A stretch of 64,000 nucleotides of DNA from Sciurus carolinensis (taxonomy: Eukaryota; Chordata; Mammalia; Rodentia; Sciuridae). The notes beneath the pieces are model-generated. The model saw only the letters and a list, made by a program, of their open reading frames with translations. It made no database searches and was not told where the DNA came from. Position 1 is the first letter of the stretch. Every line of letters begins with the position of its first letter. Where the stretch lies: NCBI RefSeq assembly GCF_902686445.1, contig NC_062213.1, positions 136,050,491 to 136,114,490 of the forward strand, read 5' to 3'. Below, one piece after another: positions 11,304-24,483 of this stretch. The translations under genes were made by a program, and so were the position numbers.

Positions 11304-13205
11304 TCATGGGCTTAGCATAAATAGCCTTTACAATGTTCAGGTATGTTCCTATTATCCCTATTTTTCCTAGTGTTTTGAGCATGAAGGGGTGTTGTATTTT
11401 GTTGAACGCTTTTTCTGCGTCAATTGAAATAACCATATGATTCTTATCCTTAAGTCTCTTGACATGATGGATTACGTTTATTGATTTACAGATGTTAAAC
11501 AATCCTTGCATTCCTTGCATTCCACTTGATCATGGTACACGATTTTCTTGATATGCTTTTGGATACGGTTTGCCAATATTTTGTTAAGGATCTTTGTGTC
11601 TATATTCATCAAGGATATTGGTCTAAAATTTTCTTATCTTGATGTGTCTTTTCCTGGTTTGGGTATGAGGGTGATATTAGCTTCATAGAATGAGTTTGGT
11701 AGGGTACCCTCTTTTTCTATTTCCTGGAATACTTTGGGAAGTATTGGAATGAGTTCTTCTTTGAAGGTCTTGTAGAACTTGGCTGAGAATCTGTCTTCTG
11801 GGCTTTTCTTGGATGGTAAATTTTTAATGGCTTCTTCTATTTCATTGCTTGATATTGATCTGTTTAAATTGTGTATGTTCTCCTGGTTCAGTTTGGGAGG
11901 AGCATATGTCTCTAGAAATTTGTCAATGTCTTCGGTAGATTCTATTTTGTTGGAATACAGATTTTCAATGTAGCTTCCAGTTATGTTCTGTATCTCAGTG
12001 GTGTCTGTCGTGATATTTCCTTTTCATCACAAATTTTAGTAATTTGAGTTTTCTCTCTCCTTCTCTTTGTTAGTGTGGCTAAAGGTTTGTCTATTTTGTT
12101 TACTTTCTCAAAGAACCAACTTTTTGTTTTGTCAATTATTTGAATTGTTTCTTTTGTTTCAATTTCATTGATTTCAGCTCTTATTTTAATTATTTCCTGT
12201 CTTCTACTACTTTTGCTGTTATTCTGTTCTTCTTTTTTTAGGGCTTTGAGCTGTAATGTTAGGTCATTTAGTTGTTGACTTTTCATTCTTTTCTTGAATG
12301 CGATTCATGCAATGAATTTTCCTCTTAGTACCACTTTCATAGTGTCCCAGAGATTTTGATATGTTGTATCGTCATTCTCATTGATCTCTAAGAATTTTTT
12401 TTTTCTCCTCCCTGATGTTTTCTGTTATCCGTGTTTCATTCAATAGCATATTATTTAGTCTCCAGGTGTTGGAGTAATTTCTGTTTTTTATTTTTTCATT
12501 GATTTCTACTCTCAGTCCATTATGATCTGATAGAACACAAGGCAGTATCTCTATTTTTTTGCATTTCCTAAGGCTGCTTTGTGGCATAACATATGGTCTA
12601 TTTTCGAGGAGGTTCCATGTACTGCTGAAAAGAAAGTGAATCCGCTTGTTGATGGATGGAATATTCTATATATGTCCATTAAGTCTAGGTTATTGATTGT
12701 GTTATTGAGTTCTATGGTTTCTTTGTTCGGTTTTTGTTTGGAAGATCTATCTAGTGGTGACAGTGGTGCGTTAAAGTCACCCAGAATTATTGTGTTGTGG
12801 TCTATGTGATTCCTGAAATTGAGAAGGATTTGTTTGATGTACAGGGATGCACCATTGTTTGGGGTATAAATATTTACTATCATTATGTCTTCCTGATTTA
12901 TGATTCCCTTAAGCAATATGAAATGTCCTTCTTTATCCCTTCTGACTAACTTTGGCTTGAAGTCCACTTTATCTGATATAAGGATGGAAACCCCCACTTT
13001 TTTACTGAGTCCATGTGTGTGGTAGGTTTTTTCCCATCCTTTCACCTTTAGTCTGTGGATGTCTTTTTCTATGAGATGAGTCTCTTGCAGATATTGTTGG
13101 GTCTTTCTTTTTAATCCATTCTGCCAGTCTATGTCTTTTGATTGATGAGTTTAGGCCATTAACGTTCAGGGTTATTATTGAGATATGATTTGTATTCCCA
13201 GTCAT
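11304..13205 (-). pseudogene. L1 copy A ORF2 remnant: endonuclease and RT N-terminal part
   Basis: On the minus strand the ORF2 start is MTGNTNHISIITLNVNGLNS at 13205. It continues in pieces: 13045-12551 (GVSILISDKVDF…ILGDFNAPLSPLDRSS, the endonuclease core), 12587-12378, 12286-11981 and 11520-11304 (the region before the RT active site). Multiple frameshifts are present. The rest of ORF2 lies at 4410-2669 across the nested element. Confidence 0.88.
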
Positions 13206-13259
13206 TTGGCTTATTTTTGGTTTTTAAGTTGGCTTGGTTCCTCCTTTGAGTGGTTTTTC

Positions 13260-14286
13260 TCTAAGGTAGTTCCTCCCTTTGCTGACCTCCATTGTTGTTT
13301 TTCATTTCCTCCTCATGGAATATTTTGTTCAGAGCATTCTTCAGTGCAGTCTTTCTATTTGTAAATTCTTTTAACTTTTGTTTATCATGGAAGGATTTTA
13401 TTTCATCTTCAAATCTGAAGGTTAGTTTTGCTGGGTATCAGATTCTTGGTTGACAAACATATTCTTTCAGAGCTTAAAATATATTGTTCCAGGCACTTCT
13501 AGATTTTAGAGTCTGGGTTGAGAAGTTGGCTGCTATCCTTATTGGTCTCCCCCTATATGTAATCTGATGGTTTTCTCTCACAGCCTTCAAAATCCTATCT
13601 TTATTTTGAATGTTAGGCATTTTCATTATAATGTACCTTGGTGTGGATCTGTTTTGATTTTGTGCATTTGGTGTTCTGTAAGCCTCTTGTATTTGATTTT
13701 CCATTTCATTCTTCAGGCTTGGGAAATTTTCTGATATTATTTCATTGAATAGGTTTCATTCCTTTGGTTTGTATCTCTGTGCCTTCCTCAATCCCAATAA
13801 TTCTTAAATTTGGTCTTTTCATGATGTCCCATAGTTCTTGGAGGTTCTGTTCATGATTTCTTACCATCTTCTCTGTTTGGGCAACTTTATTTTCAAGATT
13901 AAATATTTTGTCTTCATTGTCTGAGGTTTTGTCTTCCAAGTGGTCTAGTCTGTTGGTGATGCTTTCCATTGAGTTTTTTATTTGGTTTATTGTTTCCTTC
14001 ATTTCAAGGATTTCCGTTTTTTTTTTTTTTTTTTTTTGTGAATCTCTATCTCTTTGTTGAAATGATCTTTTGCTTCCTGCAGGTGCTCTTTCAGTTTATT
14101 GGTATTATCATTCATTGCCTGCATTTGCTCTCTTCTCTCATCCTTTGCTTCGCAAATCATCTTAATCATGTATAATATGAAGTCCTTTTTTGACATTTCT
14201 TCTAACATACTGTCATTGGATTCTATTAATATAGAATCTACATTTATTTGGATCTCTTTCTTCCCTTGTTTTTTCATTTTGTTCAT
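13260..14286 (-). pseudogene. L1 copy A ORF1 remnant
   Basis: Begins MNKMKKQGKKEIQINVDS at 14286. It is broken in a poly-A stretch near 14020 (a run of Lys codons), then continues from 14002 (MKETINQIKNSMESITNRLD) and from 13704 (RTPNAQNQNRSTPRYIIMK). It has only one copy of the 33-bp coiled-coil unit (14110-14142), against three in copy 1. Frameshifts make it non-functional. Confidence 0.88.
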
Positions 14287-16470
14287 GTATCTACCCCTCT
14301 AGCAGGGCAGATCTGGGGTATTGCAGATTTCCCCCTATAGGCTTATAGTGGCCCTATAGGTTTCCAAAACCCTTTCTTTAAGGGGAGATCAATATCAGCA
14401 GTGCCCAATTCAGAAACTATGCAATCCTAAACCAAATAGCCCCTATGAGGACAATAACAAAATTGTCATAATAAACAGAATGAGTTCAAATATTATCTTC
14501 AATAAAACAAACAGATTTGTAATAAGGTCTGCAGTTTCTAATGGAGGACAAAGAGGATGCAGAGGGATGTAGAATGTGACTATTAATGGGATAAGAAAAG
14601 ATTATACAGAAGTTCTAGATAATAGAAAGGGTGAGAGTGTAATCAAAAGATATTGGATGCTAGCATGCAAAAAAGGGAGAAAGAGACTCTGAGGGAACAG
14701 GTAAACAAAAGGAAAAGAGAGCAAGAAAAGTAAAGAAATAAAAACTTAAATTTTTTCTATAAGGAGAAAAAAGAAAATCTACAGTATAACAGTCATATAG
14801 TAATGAAACCTCCCAGTGGTCAGTAGCCTGATGCATGAGAGGTACCTGACAATGAGTTTCAACTCTCCAGCAGGCGTCTGAGGATGGGATTTGTCCCACC
14901 TAAAGATCGGAGCTACGGCTTCCAGGATTATCCAAGATGGCCGCTCTGACTTCAAAATGTGTTGGCAAATGGGGAGCTGCAGCTCAGGGAGTGGACGTGG
15001 TCAGCTGGAGGTCCTGGAGGCAGGACGCGGTTGGTCAGGCAGGGGTCCTGGAGGTCCGGTGTATTTGGTGTGGTTGTGGGATCCTGGAGGCCGGGTGCAA
15101 TCAGTCGGTCTGGGGTCCCTGTGATAGGGCGCAGTCAGTTGGTCTGGGGGTCCTGGCAGCAGGGAGAAGTCAGTTGATGGGAGGGTCCCAGAGGCAGGGA
15201 GTGATCAGTCGGGCTGAGGGATCCTGGAGATGGGACTCAGTCAGTCCAGCCAGGGGTCCTACGGGGCCTGGCTGTTGTCTCAAAATGGCGGCAGCCACGT
15301 GTAATCAAATCTGCAGGTACTGTAACGGTGAACTTCCAGGCAACAGCAGGCAGCTGGTGCTCCACTGGCGGTCAGCGTTCAGTTTGCTGATTGTTGTTGG
15401 ACGATCGGGAGGTGAACCTCACCTTCCTTTCTTTATGGTTAACGAATGGAGCTTTATTTTGTTCCTTTGGTGGTGTCATGTTGTCTTTGTTTATTTCTAT
15501 GTGTTCCTTGAACACTTGCATTGTGTTATTTTCATCTGAAGAAGCAGTCACCTGCTCCATTCTTTACTGAGTAGCTTTGGACAAGAAATACCTTCACTAC
15601 TCAGATCGGCTAAAGATCTGAAGATATTTTAGAACTTTCCTATCGATATATCCACTTTACTCCTCTTGTTCCATCTTAGGGGGAAATCTTAGAATTGTGA
15701 ACTTTTTCTTGACCCCACAAAAACAGGTCAGGTTTTTAGGGCCTCCAATTTATTTCTCCTAGGGCAGTATCCTGAAGAGATCAAGATTGTGTATCTTCTT
15801 CCAATCTGGCAAAATTGATCTATCTACTGATCTATATGTGCTATCTGTGGAGACTAATTCCTTTTTTCTGTAGGGGAGCACATGAGCTGTCTACAGAATA
15901 GAGTCTGAATGTCATCGGGGGAAGACTGTGGGGGTGCTCATGATGATGAGGGTGTATGTGGATTACTAGGATGTGTTTCAGCTACTTGTGTGGTGGTCTG
16001 TGGGTGAGACTCCTGATGGAGTCTGCTTGTGGCCTATAGGGTCTATAGGCTGTTCTGTGTTCAGACATTCTGTGAGTTCCTACCCCGTTTTTCCATTCCT
16101 AGTTTTCCTTGAATGATTCAGCTTTGCTTATCCCTTCAGGGTTCTGGGTGGAGTTTGATAGACCTGGGTGTTTTGGATATTGTCCCACAATACTGGGGGG
16201 AGCTGGGTGCTCACTTCATCCTTACTTTCTCCCCCTGTGGGAAAAATCATCAGCAAAGGGGTCTTTATTGGCACTAACCTCTGCTGCTTTGGAAAAGGGA
16301 TGACATGTGTAAAGTAATACTGTTTTACACTTTAATTCATCTGAGGTCCTCAAACCTTTCAATTGGATCCTTAATCTCATAAATGTATTCTTATCCACAG
16401 GTGATTGTTAAAATTGGTGTTTCTATGGAGGTTTGAGAGTTGGACTCTCCTGTTCTCCTATCTTGCTGAT
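14287..16470 (-). promoter_or_regulatory. 5'UTR of L1 copy A
   Basis: About 2.2 kb upstream of ORF1 on the minus strand. It is unrelated by eye to the 70-bp-unit 5'UTR of copies 1 and 2. It includes a G+C-rich tandem block (about 14995-15275) and two YY1-core-like words readable on the plus strand, ccaagatggccgc near 14932 and caaaatggcggc near 15281. No coding function is supported. Confidence 0.65.
14995..15275 (-). repeat. About 35-bp tandem units in L1 copy A 5'UTR
   Basis: Variants of gg(g/a)tcctggaggc…cagtcagtc(g/t)gtc recur at about 15010, 15047, 15079, 15113, 15147, 15183, 15220 and 15257, so the spacing is 32-37 bp. The units are diverged. They differ in sequence and period from the units in copies 1 and 2. 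Confidence 0.75.
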
Positions 16471-17115
16471 GGTACTGTCTAGATAGAATCTTATTTACTT
16501 TTATACCCTGGGCACAAAGCACAAAATTTGGTAGATACACATTTAAAAGACATGTGTTTTAGACCTCATAATTCTAAGTAATTGAATGAATGATCTAAAC
16601 ATTAAAAACTTTTGAAATCCATGAACAAGTATTTATCCCAGTGCCTGTATTAATCATTCTAGGTTTCTTAAATGCACTAAATTGCAAACTGAATGGAATC
16701 TCTACCCTCGAGGTGCTTATTTTCTAAAGGGGATAATAAATATGAGGGTCTTTATCAAGAGGTGGCATTTGGGTTGAGGCTTAAATAATGAGGACACTTA
16801 GCAGTGTGAATATCTAGGGAAAGAATATTCCAAGCAGAAAAACAACAAGTACAAGGTGCCTGAGAGAAACAAACAAACAAGCAAACAGGTAAGTGAAGAA
16901 GTGGTGATTCATAAGGAAACTGGGCAGTACTACATGGTGAAGTGGTAAATCACTGATAGCTCAAGTATTTTCCTTGTTTCCTGAGAAAAGTTGTAGTTTT
17001 CTAGTCTAGTCTAAGGATTGGTGACCTTCTCTTATACAAAGGCTCTTTTAGTATATTTTATCACTTCTCATTTCAAAGATGAAATGGAGTGATGATCAAG
17101 AAGCACTGTTCTGCA
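16471..17115. other. Anonymous single-copy-like DNA
   Basis: I see no gene or recognisable repeat here, apart from a short (AAAC)n-like run near 16869. Confidence 0.5.
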
Positions 17116-17118
17116 GGT

Positions 17119-17565
17119 ACTGCTACATTCCTCGGGGCTTAGCCATGCCCACTGTTGTGCCCAAAGGCTTGAGACCCTACAAGGACCACCAGAGACCACG
17201 ATCAATGCAAGCAGCAAAGAGTCATTTATTAGCGAGTTCGAACCCGGTCCTCTGCGTCCTTAATCAACGACGCTAGGAGAGAGGCCCCGAGCCCTCGTCA
17301 GCAGGGTTTTTATAAGGAAAAGCAAGCAGTTTTACAGTGTTCTTCTAATTGGCTAACATTCGAACAGCTAAACCTCCCCTGGTTGGGTCCGGTCAATCTA
17401 TTTGATTTTCATTGGGTCCGGCCAGAACTGGACGGTCCTAGAGGAAGAAGGGGGGAGGGAACAGGTGAACTATTCAGGAGCTGAGTCGGGGCTAGGCCCT
17501 GCTCTCGTCCTTGACGGATAAGGTCTCCAGGCAACTGCACATTCCTCGGACAAATATCTCTTAAC
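17119..17565 (-). mobile_element. Solo LTR, class I (gammaretrovirus-like)
   Basis: Read on the minus strand this has LTR order. A U3-like region is followed by a TATA-like cttataaaaaccc and then an R region. A polyadenylation signal AATAAA sits just before actctttgctgcttgcattg, the usual R/U5 wording of class I LTRs. The 3' limit ends …gaggaatgtagca. No internal retroviral sequence adjoins it, so it is a solo LTR. I could not confirm a target duplication, and the outer limits are uncertain by tens of bases. Confidence 0.7.
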
Positions 17566-18984
17566 AACCTTGGTAAGCACAGGGGCCCAGCAGTCCTGTT
17601 TGTCCTTGAGACAGTTAGCAGCACAGATACCACCCTGCTCTCAACACCACCACTGCTTTGGCCTTTCTCATCTGCTTAACTGGCCCTCCTTGGACCCTGC
17701 TAGGTCTCTGCTGAGACTCCCTCTTATAAAATCTTTTGCAGTTCCTTTTCTTCACGGAAACCTCTCCCTCCATTCAATGACTTCACTTCCCACCACACCC
17801 CATCTCACAAATATGGAGTGATCATTCTCCTTCCTCAGTCATTAAACCTTGCCAAACAGATAACACATGCATGATAAATTATGTTAAGTTTGTTCTCATG
17901 GACTAATGTGAGATGGCTAAGAACTTTGCTCCCATGCAATGAACATTTTAAATAGTATATTTTTGTGCAACTAAGAGGCACTCAAAAAATATTTGTCATG
18001 TTCACTTGAATCTGAAGAAATGACTTTACTAATAGGAGGTGGAAAGGTAGGAGCGAAAGAGGGAGTTAAGGAAAGGCATAGGGAACTTTTAACAAAAATC
18101 ACTACAAGTAAACAACTGCTTTACGCCTGCCTAATTCTGTGAGATGTTTTTCTATGATGATAATCAGATGATATATTTGTTAATATTTCTCCTTCACAGG
18201 GTCATGTTCTGTTTACCAAGATTGCTAATGCTACTATATACTTGAACTAAAGAACAATTTATCATTCATACTTCTACAGCAAAATAGACATTAACATTTA
18301 TCTCTTTCTGAAAACCAAGAAAGATAAAAAACTACCCAAATGGCAAGTAGGACTGAGGGGTGGTCAGGACCTTATTGAGATATCTGTAAACATGCTGAAA
18401 ATGAGCTTATTAATTTCTCAAGCAAATTAAAGCAACTATGGAAAGCTTTTGTATTTTTAGTGCCTAGCACTGCATTGACCATAGTAGATACTCAGCAAAC
18501 ATTAGAAAGGAAATGATATAAAGACAGGAGAGAATGATTGAGTTCCTAATAGGTGTGATCATTTTGAAAGGGGCTGATAAATTACTTCACTTTTATCCCC
18601 CACGACTATTCTTGAAGAAATGTATTATTATTGCAATTTTATGGTTAAGAGAACTGGAAAGGACAACTTACATTGTTGAATATTTACTCTTTGCTTGGTC
18701 TTATGCTAGGAAATTTTTATATATTTTCTATATGTAGATCCTTAAAATACCATGGAATAGGTGTTTTTCTCCTTTACAAATTTAAAGAAAAAGGTTATTA
18801 CAAATTGGATGCGTACAATGTTTGATGAATGAATTCAAGGTTCTTTGGTTCTTATTAGTTTATGTATTGATTTGTAGATACTTATTTGTCCATAAAACTC
18901 CTATAAAAAGCAACTTTACAAGTAATACTTACCTTAAGCAAAAGTAAATGTCAGACTTTCACCTAAAAAATAAAAACTCATACT
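17566..18984. other. No gene recognised
   Basis: A+T-rich, apparently unique sequence. Only short open frames are present (for example 83 codons at 17570-17821), and they resemble no family I know. Confidence 0.5.
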
Positions 18985-19728
18985 TTGAAAATCTCTTCTA
19001 TACATGTAACAATAAATGTTGGTGAAGATGTGGGGAAAAATGTGTGTTCATACATTGCTGGTGGAGCCACAAATTGGTGCAACCACTCTAGAAAGCAGTA
19101 TGAAGATTCCTCAGAAAACTTGGAATGGAACCACCATTTAATCCAGTTATTAACCCACTCCTCAGAATATACCCAAAGGAGTTAAAATCAGCATACTATA
19201 ATGTCGTGGCCACATGAGTGTTCATAGAAGCTCCATTCACAATAGCTAAGAACCAATCTAGGTGCCCTTCAACAGATGAATGTATAAAGAAAATGTTGTA
19301 TATATAAACAATGGAGTATTACACAACCAAAAAAAGAATGAATTTATGGTATTTGTTGGTAAATGAATGGAACTGGAGACTATCATGCTAAGTGAAATAA
19401 GACAATCCTCATACACCAAAGGCTAACTGTTCTCTCTGATACACGGATGCTGACACACACAATAAGGGGAGTGGTGGTAGGAAGAATAGAAGTTCATTGG
19501 ATTATACAAAGAGGAATGAAGGGAAAGGAGGGGGGATTGGAATAGGAAAGACAGTAGAATGAATCGGATATAACTTTCCTATGTTCATATATGAATATAT
19601 GACCATTATAACTCCACATTGTGTACAACCACAAGAATGGGAAGTTACACTCCATGTACACATGTCAAAATACACTCTACTGTCATGTATATCTAAAAAG
19701 AACAAATAAAAAATTAAAAAAAGAAAAT
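18985..19728 (+). mobile_element. 5'-truncated LINE-1, older subfamily
   Basis: Starts in the ORF2 C-terminal region (…GEDVGKNVCSYIAGGATNWCNHS, the zinc-knuckle-like segment) and continues through the segment before WYIYTMEY (ttgtatatataaacaatggagtattac). It ends in a 3'UTR with tagaatgaatcggatataac and the A-rich tail aaaaagaacaaataaaaaat. The 3'UTR differs from the young copies, so this is an older subfamily. Confidence 0.85.
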
Positions 19729-21524
19729 TTCTTCTAAAACTTATTTCAGCCTCTACTTATATCACATTTGAATAATCTCAGACATTTTCAATAAAAATCC
19801 AAGAAAATTATTCATAACATCTGTTTTTAATTACAGTGTAAGAAAATTCTTCATAACATACATTCCATAAGTGATTTAAAGTGAGGCATTTAAGAAACCT
19901 CGTTTTTACTAAATGTATTCTCATTGAAACCCATTTTTTCTCCTTTCCTTAATGGAGGAAAAAATTCAATGATAATATATTTTACAAGTCTTATCCTTTA
20001 TTTTTCAGAATGGAATCTCTGTGCATTCAGTGTGGTTTTATAAATACAACTGGAAATTTAGAAGACTAGTTTTAATAGTAAGAATACCATTCGCAGTACT
20101 TTTGTTTCATGGCCTTAGGAAAATATTCTAACAATTTAAATCTTTGAAATTCCATATCTTTCCATTTCCTGGCCCCTGTTATAAAGTTTTCCCCATTTTT
20201 TTTTTTTTTTTTATTTATGGCAGTGGTTAGTCTCCTTTTCCTGATATTTACTGATCCTTATTTCTTTTTGTTTTTTAAATTTTATTGAAGTTCTTCCTTT
20301 TCATCCAATTGTGTTAGAAGGTCTTCCTTCTCAATGAAGTCACAGTGTTGGAAGTTTTGGGCACAAAAGTATTTTATGGTCCTTTAGATTAGCTGAATCA
20401 AAAAGAGTAATTAAAGTGGTATGTTTTATACACCTATTGCTCTCTAATCCATATTTAATGTTTCACATTAAATAAAATGAAACAAAATTTGATCATGAAT
20501 GTATTCTATGTGTATGTAAACACTTGAAATCTTTCATTAAATGTCTTAATGAAACAGACAAATTTCATATTGTAAATACAAATCATCAAAGTAGAACCAG
20601 TCATAAAAAATGTGAATAGACCAAGAATCAACTTTCATTTAATTAATCCATAAGGAAAAGATGAATATTCCACCTGAAAGATGAATCAGACATAAATGCT
20701 ACTCATAAATAAAATCAGCCAATAAACACATGGAAGACTATAAATTCATTAGTAAGTGGAGAATTTAAAGTAAAAATAGCAATGACATATTTTAAATTAT
20801 TAAGTGAGTGACAAAAATTTTAAAAGGACAGTAATATTAGTGAGAATTTGAAGAGTAAAATACTAACATATAGTTAATAATAAAATGAGTTGCTAACACT
20901 TTCTTGTAAATAAACTGTCAATGTAAATTTTAAAAAAATAAAAAAAGTTCTTCTTGTCCATGAAAATTCACTTCTAGAAATTCTTCCTAAAAAACTAGAA
21001 AAAAATATGTTAAGATTTTGCTATAAGATATTGATTTATAGGGAACTATTTTAAAAGAGTGACAAATTAGAATGAAATTTCCTTGAAAATTTTTGTTACA
21101 TGCATATAAGGACATTAAACATGAGTTTATATTTCAGTGTTAATGGTATAGTGTTGAATTTAATAAGTTTATAATGTACATTAATGAGAATCAACAAAAT
21201 ATAACACTACACAATAATATATGTGAATTTCACATATGTATTTGAGTGAAAGCAGTCATTTGCCAAAGAATATGTATTCTAGATTATTCCATTTAGATAA
21301 AGCTCACAAACAGGCAGAAACAGCCTATGCTTTTAGAAGTCAAGATAGTGGTTACTTTTGTGGGACATGATGACTGGAAGAGAGCAGAAAGCAGACCTCT
21401 GGGATGCTGGTAATGTTCTTTTCTTAATATGGGTCTTGATTATATGGATGTGTCTGACTTGTGAAAATTCATCTAGTAAATAACCAAACCTATGGTTTGT
21501 ATATATTAAGCTCCAGAAAAGAGT
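19729..21524. other. No gene recognised
   Basis: A+T-rich, with poly-T stretches (20200-20213). No feature can be supported. Confidence 0.5.
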
Positions 21525-22430
21525 AGAAAAACTGATAACCCAGTCAATAAATGGAGAAAGGAACTAAATGGAAACCGTTCAAAAGAAGAAATATGAGTGG
21601 TCAACAAATATATAAAAAAATGTTCAATATCTCCAACAATTAGAGAAATGCAAATTAAAACTATACTGAAATTTCATCTCATTCCAGTCAGAATGGCAAT
21701 TATCAAGAATACAAGTAACAAATGTTAGCGAGGATGTGGGGAAAAGGGTATATACTCATACATTGTGAGTGGGACTGCAAATTGGTGGGGCCACTCTGGA
21801 AAGCAGTATAGATAAAACTAGAAATGGAACCACCATTTGACTCAGCTAACCCACTCCTCAGTATACATTCAAAGGATTTAAAATTAGTATACCACAGTGA
21901 CACAGCCACATCAATCTTCATAGGAGCATAATTTACAATAGCTAAGTTATGGAACCAACCTAGGTGCCCTTCAACAGAAGAACGGATTAAGAAAATGTTG
22001 TATATATACACAATGGAATATTACTCAGCCTTAAAGAAGAATGAAATGATGACATTTTCTGGTAAACGGATAGAACTAAAGAACATCATGCTAAGTGAAC
22101 TAAGCCAATCCCCAAAACAAAAGGTCTCTTTGATAGGTGGAAATTAACCCACAGTAAGCTGGGGTTGGGGAGGGAGGAGAAGAATAGAAGTTCATTCAAT
22201 TAGACAAAGGGGAAAGAAAGGAAGGGAGGGGGAATAGGAAAAAAAAAGACTGTGGAATGAATCTGACATAAATTTCCTACATACATATATAAATACACCA
22301 CAGTGAATTTCACTTCATGTATATCCACAAGACAGGGGTCCTAATTAGAATAAGATATATTTCAGGCTTGTATAATTATATCAAAATGGATTCTACTGTC
22401 ATGTATAACTAAAAAGAAACAATAAGCGAA
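21525..22430 (+). mobile_element. 5'-truncated LINE-1, older subfamily
   Basis: Begins in ORF2 (agaaactgataacccagtca) and passes the conserved stretch caaattaaaactatactgaa and the membrane-proximal-looking [13 protein letters not shown] segment (aaatggaaccaccatttgac). It ends in a 3'UTR and tail tgtataactaaaaagaaaca. It is the same older subfamily as the copy at 19 kb. The frame is broken throughout. Confidence 0.85.
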
Positions 22431-24483
22431 AATGAAGTCACTGCTGAGAAATGAACAAAGAAAAAAATATGACGGTGACTGGGTTGTCAGGGTAGACCTC
22501 TCTGAAGAGATGAAAAGAGATCTGAAGAAAAGGACTCAGTAGTTAAAAATCAAGTAGATGTAACAGCAATTTTAAAAGAAAAGATGACTTCTGGGTTTGA
22601 ATGCTGGGTGGATCAGTGCTGTTATTTATATAGGATGTAACAAGGTGTGGAGGGTCTGAATTTCTCAAAAATGAAATAAGCTTTTTTGCTGCTTTTGAAT
22701 AAGTCTGGCCTTCATATCTTTGAAACTGATTTGAAAGACCAAAGTCCTGGGCAGATGTGGAAAGGGTTACTGGGGAAGTGGAAATCGAAGGAACATATAT
22801 ATTAGTTCAAAGAAAATTCATGTTAAGATCTGAATTGACCTAAATACAGACTGAAGGTTAATTGGAAGATTAATTAAGAGGAAACATTAAACTAATGTAT
22901 GTTATTGCAGTAACAATGAGGATATAGTTCAAGGTACTTTTTCCTTACTTTAGATGGGATGACTTAGCATTTATGTCTAAAGATATCATATTTCCTTCCT
23001 GTAGCTTATGCTATGATTATCAGGTTGTTACCGGCTCCTATTTGTGATCCTTTTGTCAGTTCTATGACTGATTCATTACAACTGATACTTGGGAGAAGAT
23101 GGACTTCATGCCATAACAAATATTTACTTATTAACCATAGTGATGGCATTGGGGCATCATGATGAACAAAAGATTGTTTCCTGCCCTTAAGATTCTTAAC
23201 TGTCTGAAGGAAAATAAAGACAAGTAAATGGAGATTATGATCCAGTTAAAGTGTACTTCAGGGGTAAGAATGAGGTGTGGTTAGAGGAATTTAATCCAGC
23301 AGGGGCAGGAGCATGGAGGAGTTAGGGCATGATTCCCAGGTCCTAAATTGAGCAGGAGTTGCCCAGGGACTGTAGATGTGGAAGTGGAAGGATAGTGGGG
23401 AGGGGGCACTGATGGAGAATGAGAAGGCTTGGGGAGAGAGATCCTGGGAGATATTCAGAGAACTAGAGCCCTTCCAGGTCCTAGGGATGGAGTCCTGTGT
23501 GTGATGTGAGGAGTTGTGAGACTGGAGAGGAGAGTTGGCAGAAGGACTTACGGGCAATCTTTATCAGTCACATCGTGGGGCTGGGCCTACTGGTGTGCAA
23601 AAGACTGTTGTTAGAATGTTTTAGAGAGTGAAAGGATCGGATTTTTCACTTTACTAAGACTGGCTACAAGGTGAATAATGGTTGGAATAGGGCTAGATTG
23701 CCAGCATTGGTGTCTTGTGTGAATTAGAAAAAAAATGCTTGTAAATTAGAACACTGTGCCCCCTCGGGCACACAGGTTATGTAATAGTGTTCTTCAACCC
23801 TGATCCTGAGAGTTGAGTTGGATGGTATTTCAGGTTCCGCTCCTTGAACCTGGGTACCTTTAACTTACATAAGAATTGGCTCTATTTGTAAAAGAGTTTT
23901 CTGAGGAATCCGGGTAAGAGATGCAGAGTGCGTGAACTATGGATCAAGACAAACAGAAGCCTCTTTGAGATATTGAGCATTGATAAGACTTGGCAACTGA
24001 CTGGGTGTAGAGCAAAAGAAGGGAGAGGATTATCTATGTATTTTTATGAACATGTTAGAATGTCCTTTCTCTCCTTTACTGTGTCTCTCCTCAGGATGTG
24101 TAGTCCTTTTCTTCCAGAAAATCACTGAACAGTTGAGAATTGCTGGGGAGGGCTTGTGTGTGTTGCACAAAAGAGGGAAATTGTTCATTTTGTTTGATAA
24201 GGAGAGAGGGAGCCAAGGAGGGGAGTAGGTGTGGCATTTTAAGAGGGACTTGTTGTCAGAAGTTAGACCAGGAAGGCTGAATTGGGTGGGTTTGAAGTGG
24301 AGAAGGAATAAGGAATAAGGGAGATGGCATTCTGACAATGGCATAGCGGTATAACACAGTGTGGGCTTTGACAAAGCTGAAAGCCCACTGATTAAAGCTA
24401 TAGAACTAGAGCATATGGTTCAATTACAAAGGGGGAGTAGAGGCAAGGGCCAAGTGTTGGTAGACCTACCACTCACTTTTTGT
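22431..24483. other. No gene recognised
   Basis: Moderate G+C, apparently unique DNA. Open frames at 23291-23557 (minus), 23928-24128 (plus) and 24030-24374 (minus) have low-information composition and no recognised motif. Confidence 0.45.

Larger units (their letters stand above)
11304..16470 (-). mobile_element. LINE-1 copy A, 5' part
   Basis: Continuation of the minus-strand L1 interrupted at 4410: the N-terminal half of ORF2, ORF1 and a roughly 2-kb 5'UTR. Together with 2269-4410 it is a near full-length element. The 5' limit near 16470 is judged from the last L1-like G+C-richer sequence and is approximate. No target-site duplication for copy A was recognised. Confidence 0.85.

Noticed and set aside
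14937..15539. 200-codon plus-strand open frame (Gly/Trp-rich)
   Set aside because: Covers the 35-bp tandem units of the L1 copy A 5'UTR, antisense to that element. The apparent protein is the repeat read through.
23291..23557. 88-codon minus-strand frame rich in Ser and Pro
   Set aside because: No motif, no splice or promoter context, and biased composition of a purine-rich stretch; nothing supports a gene.
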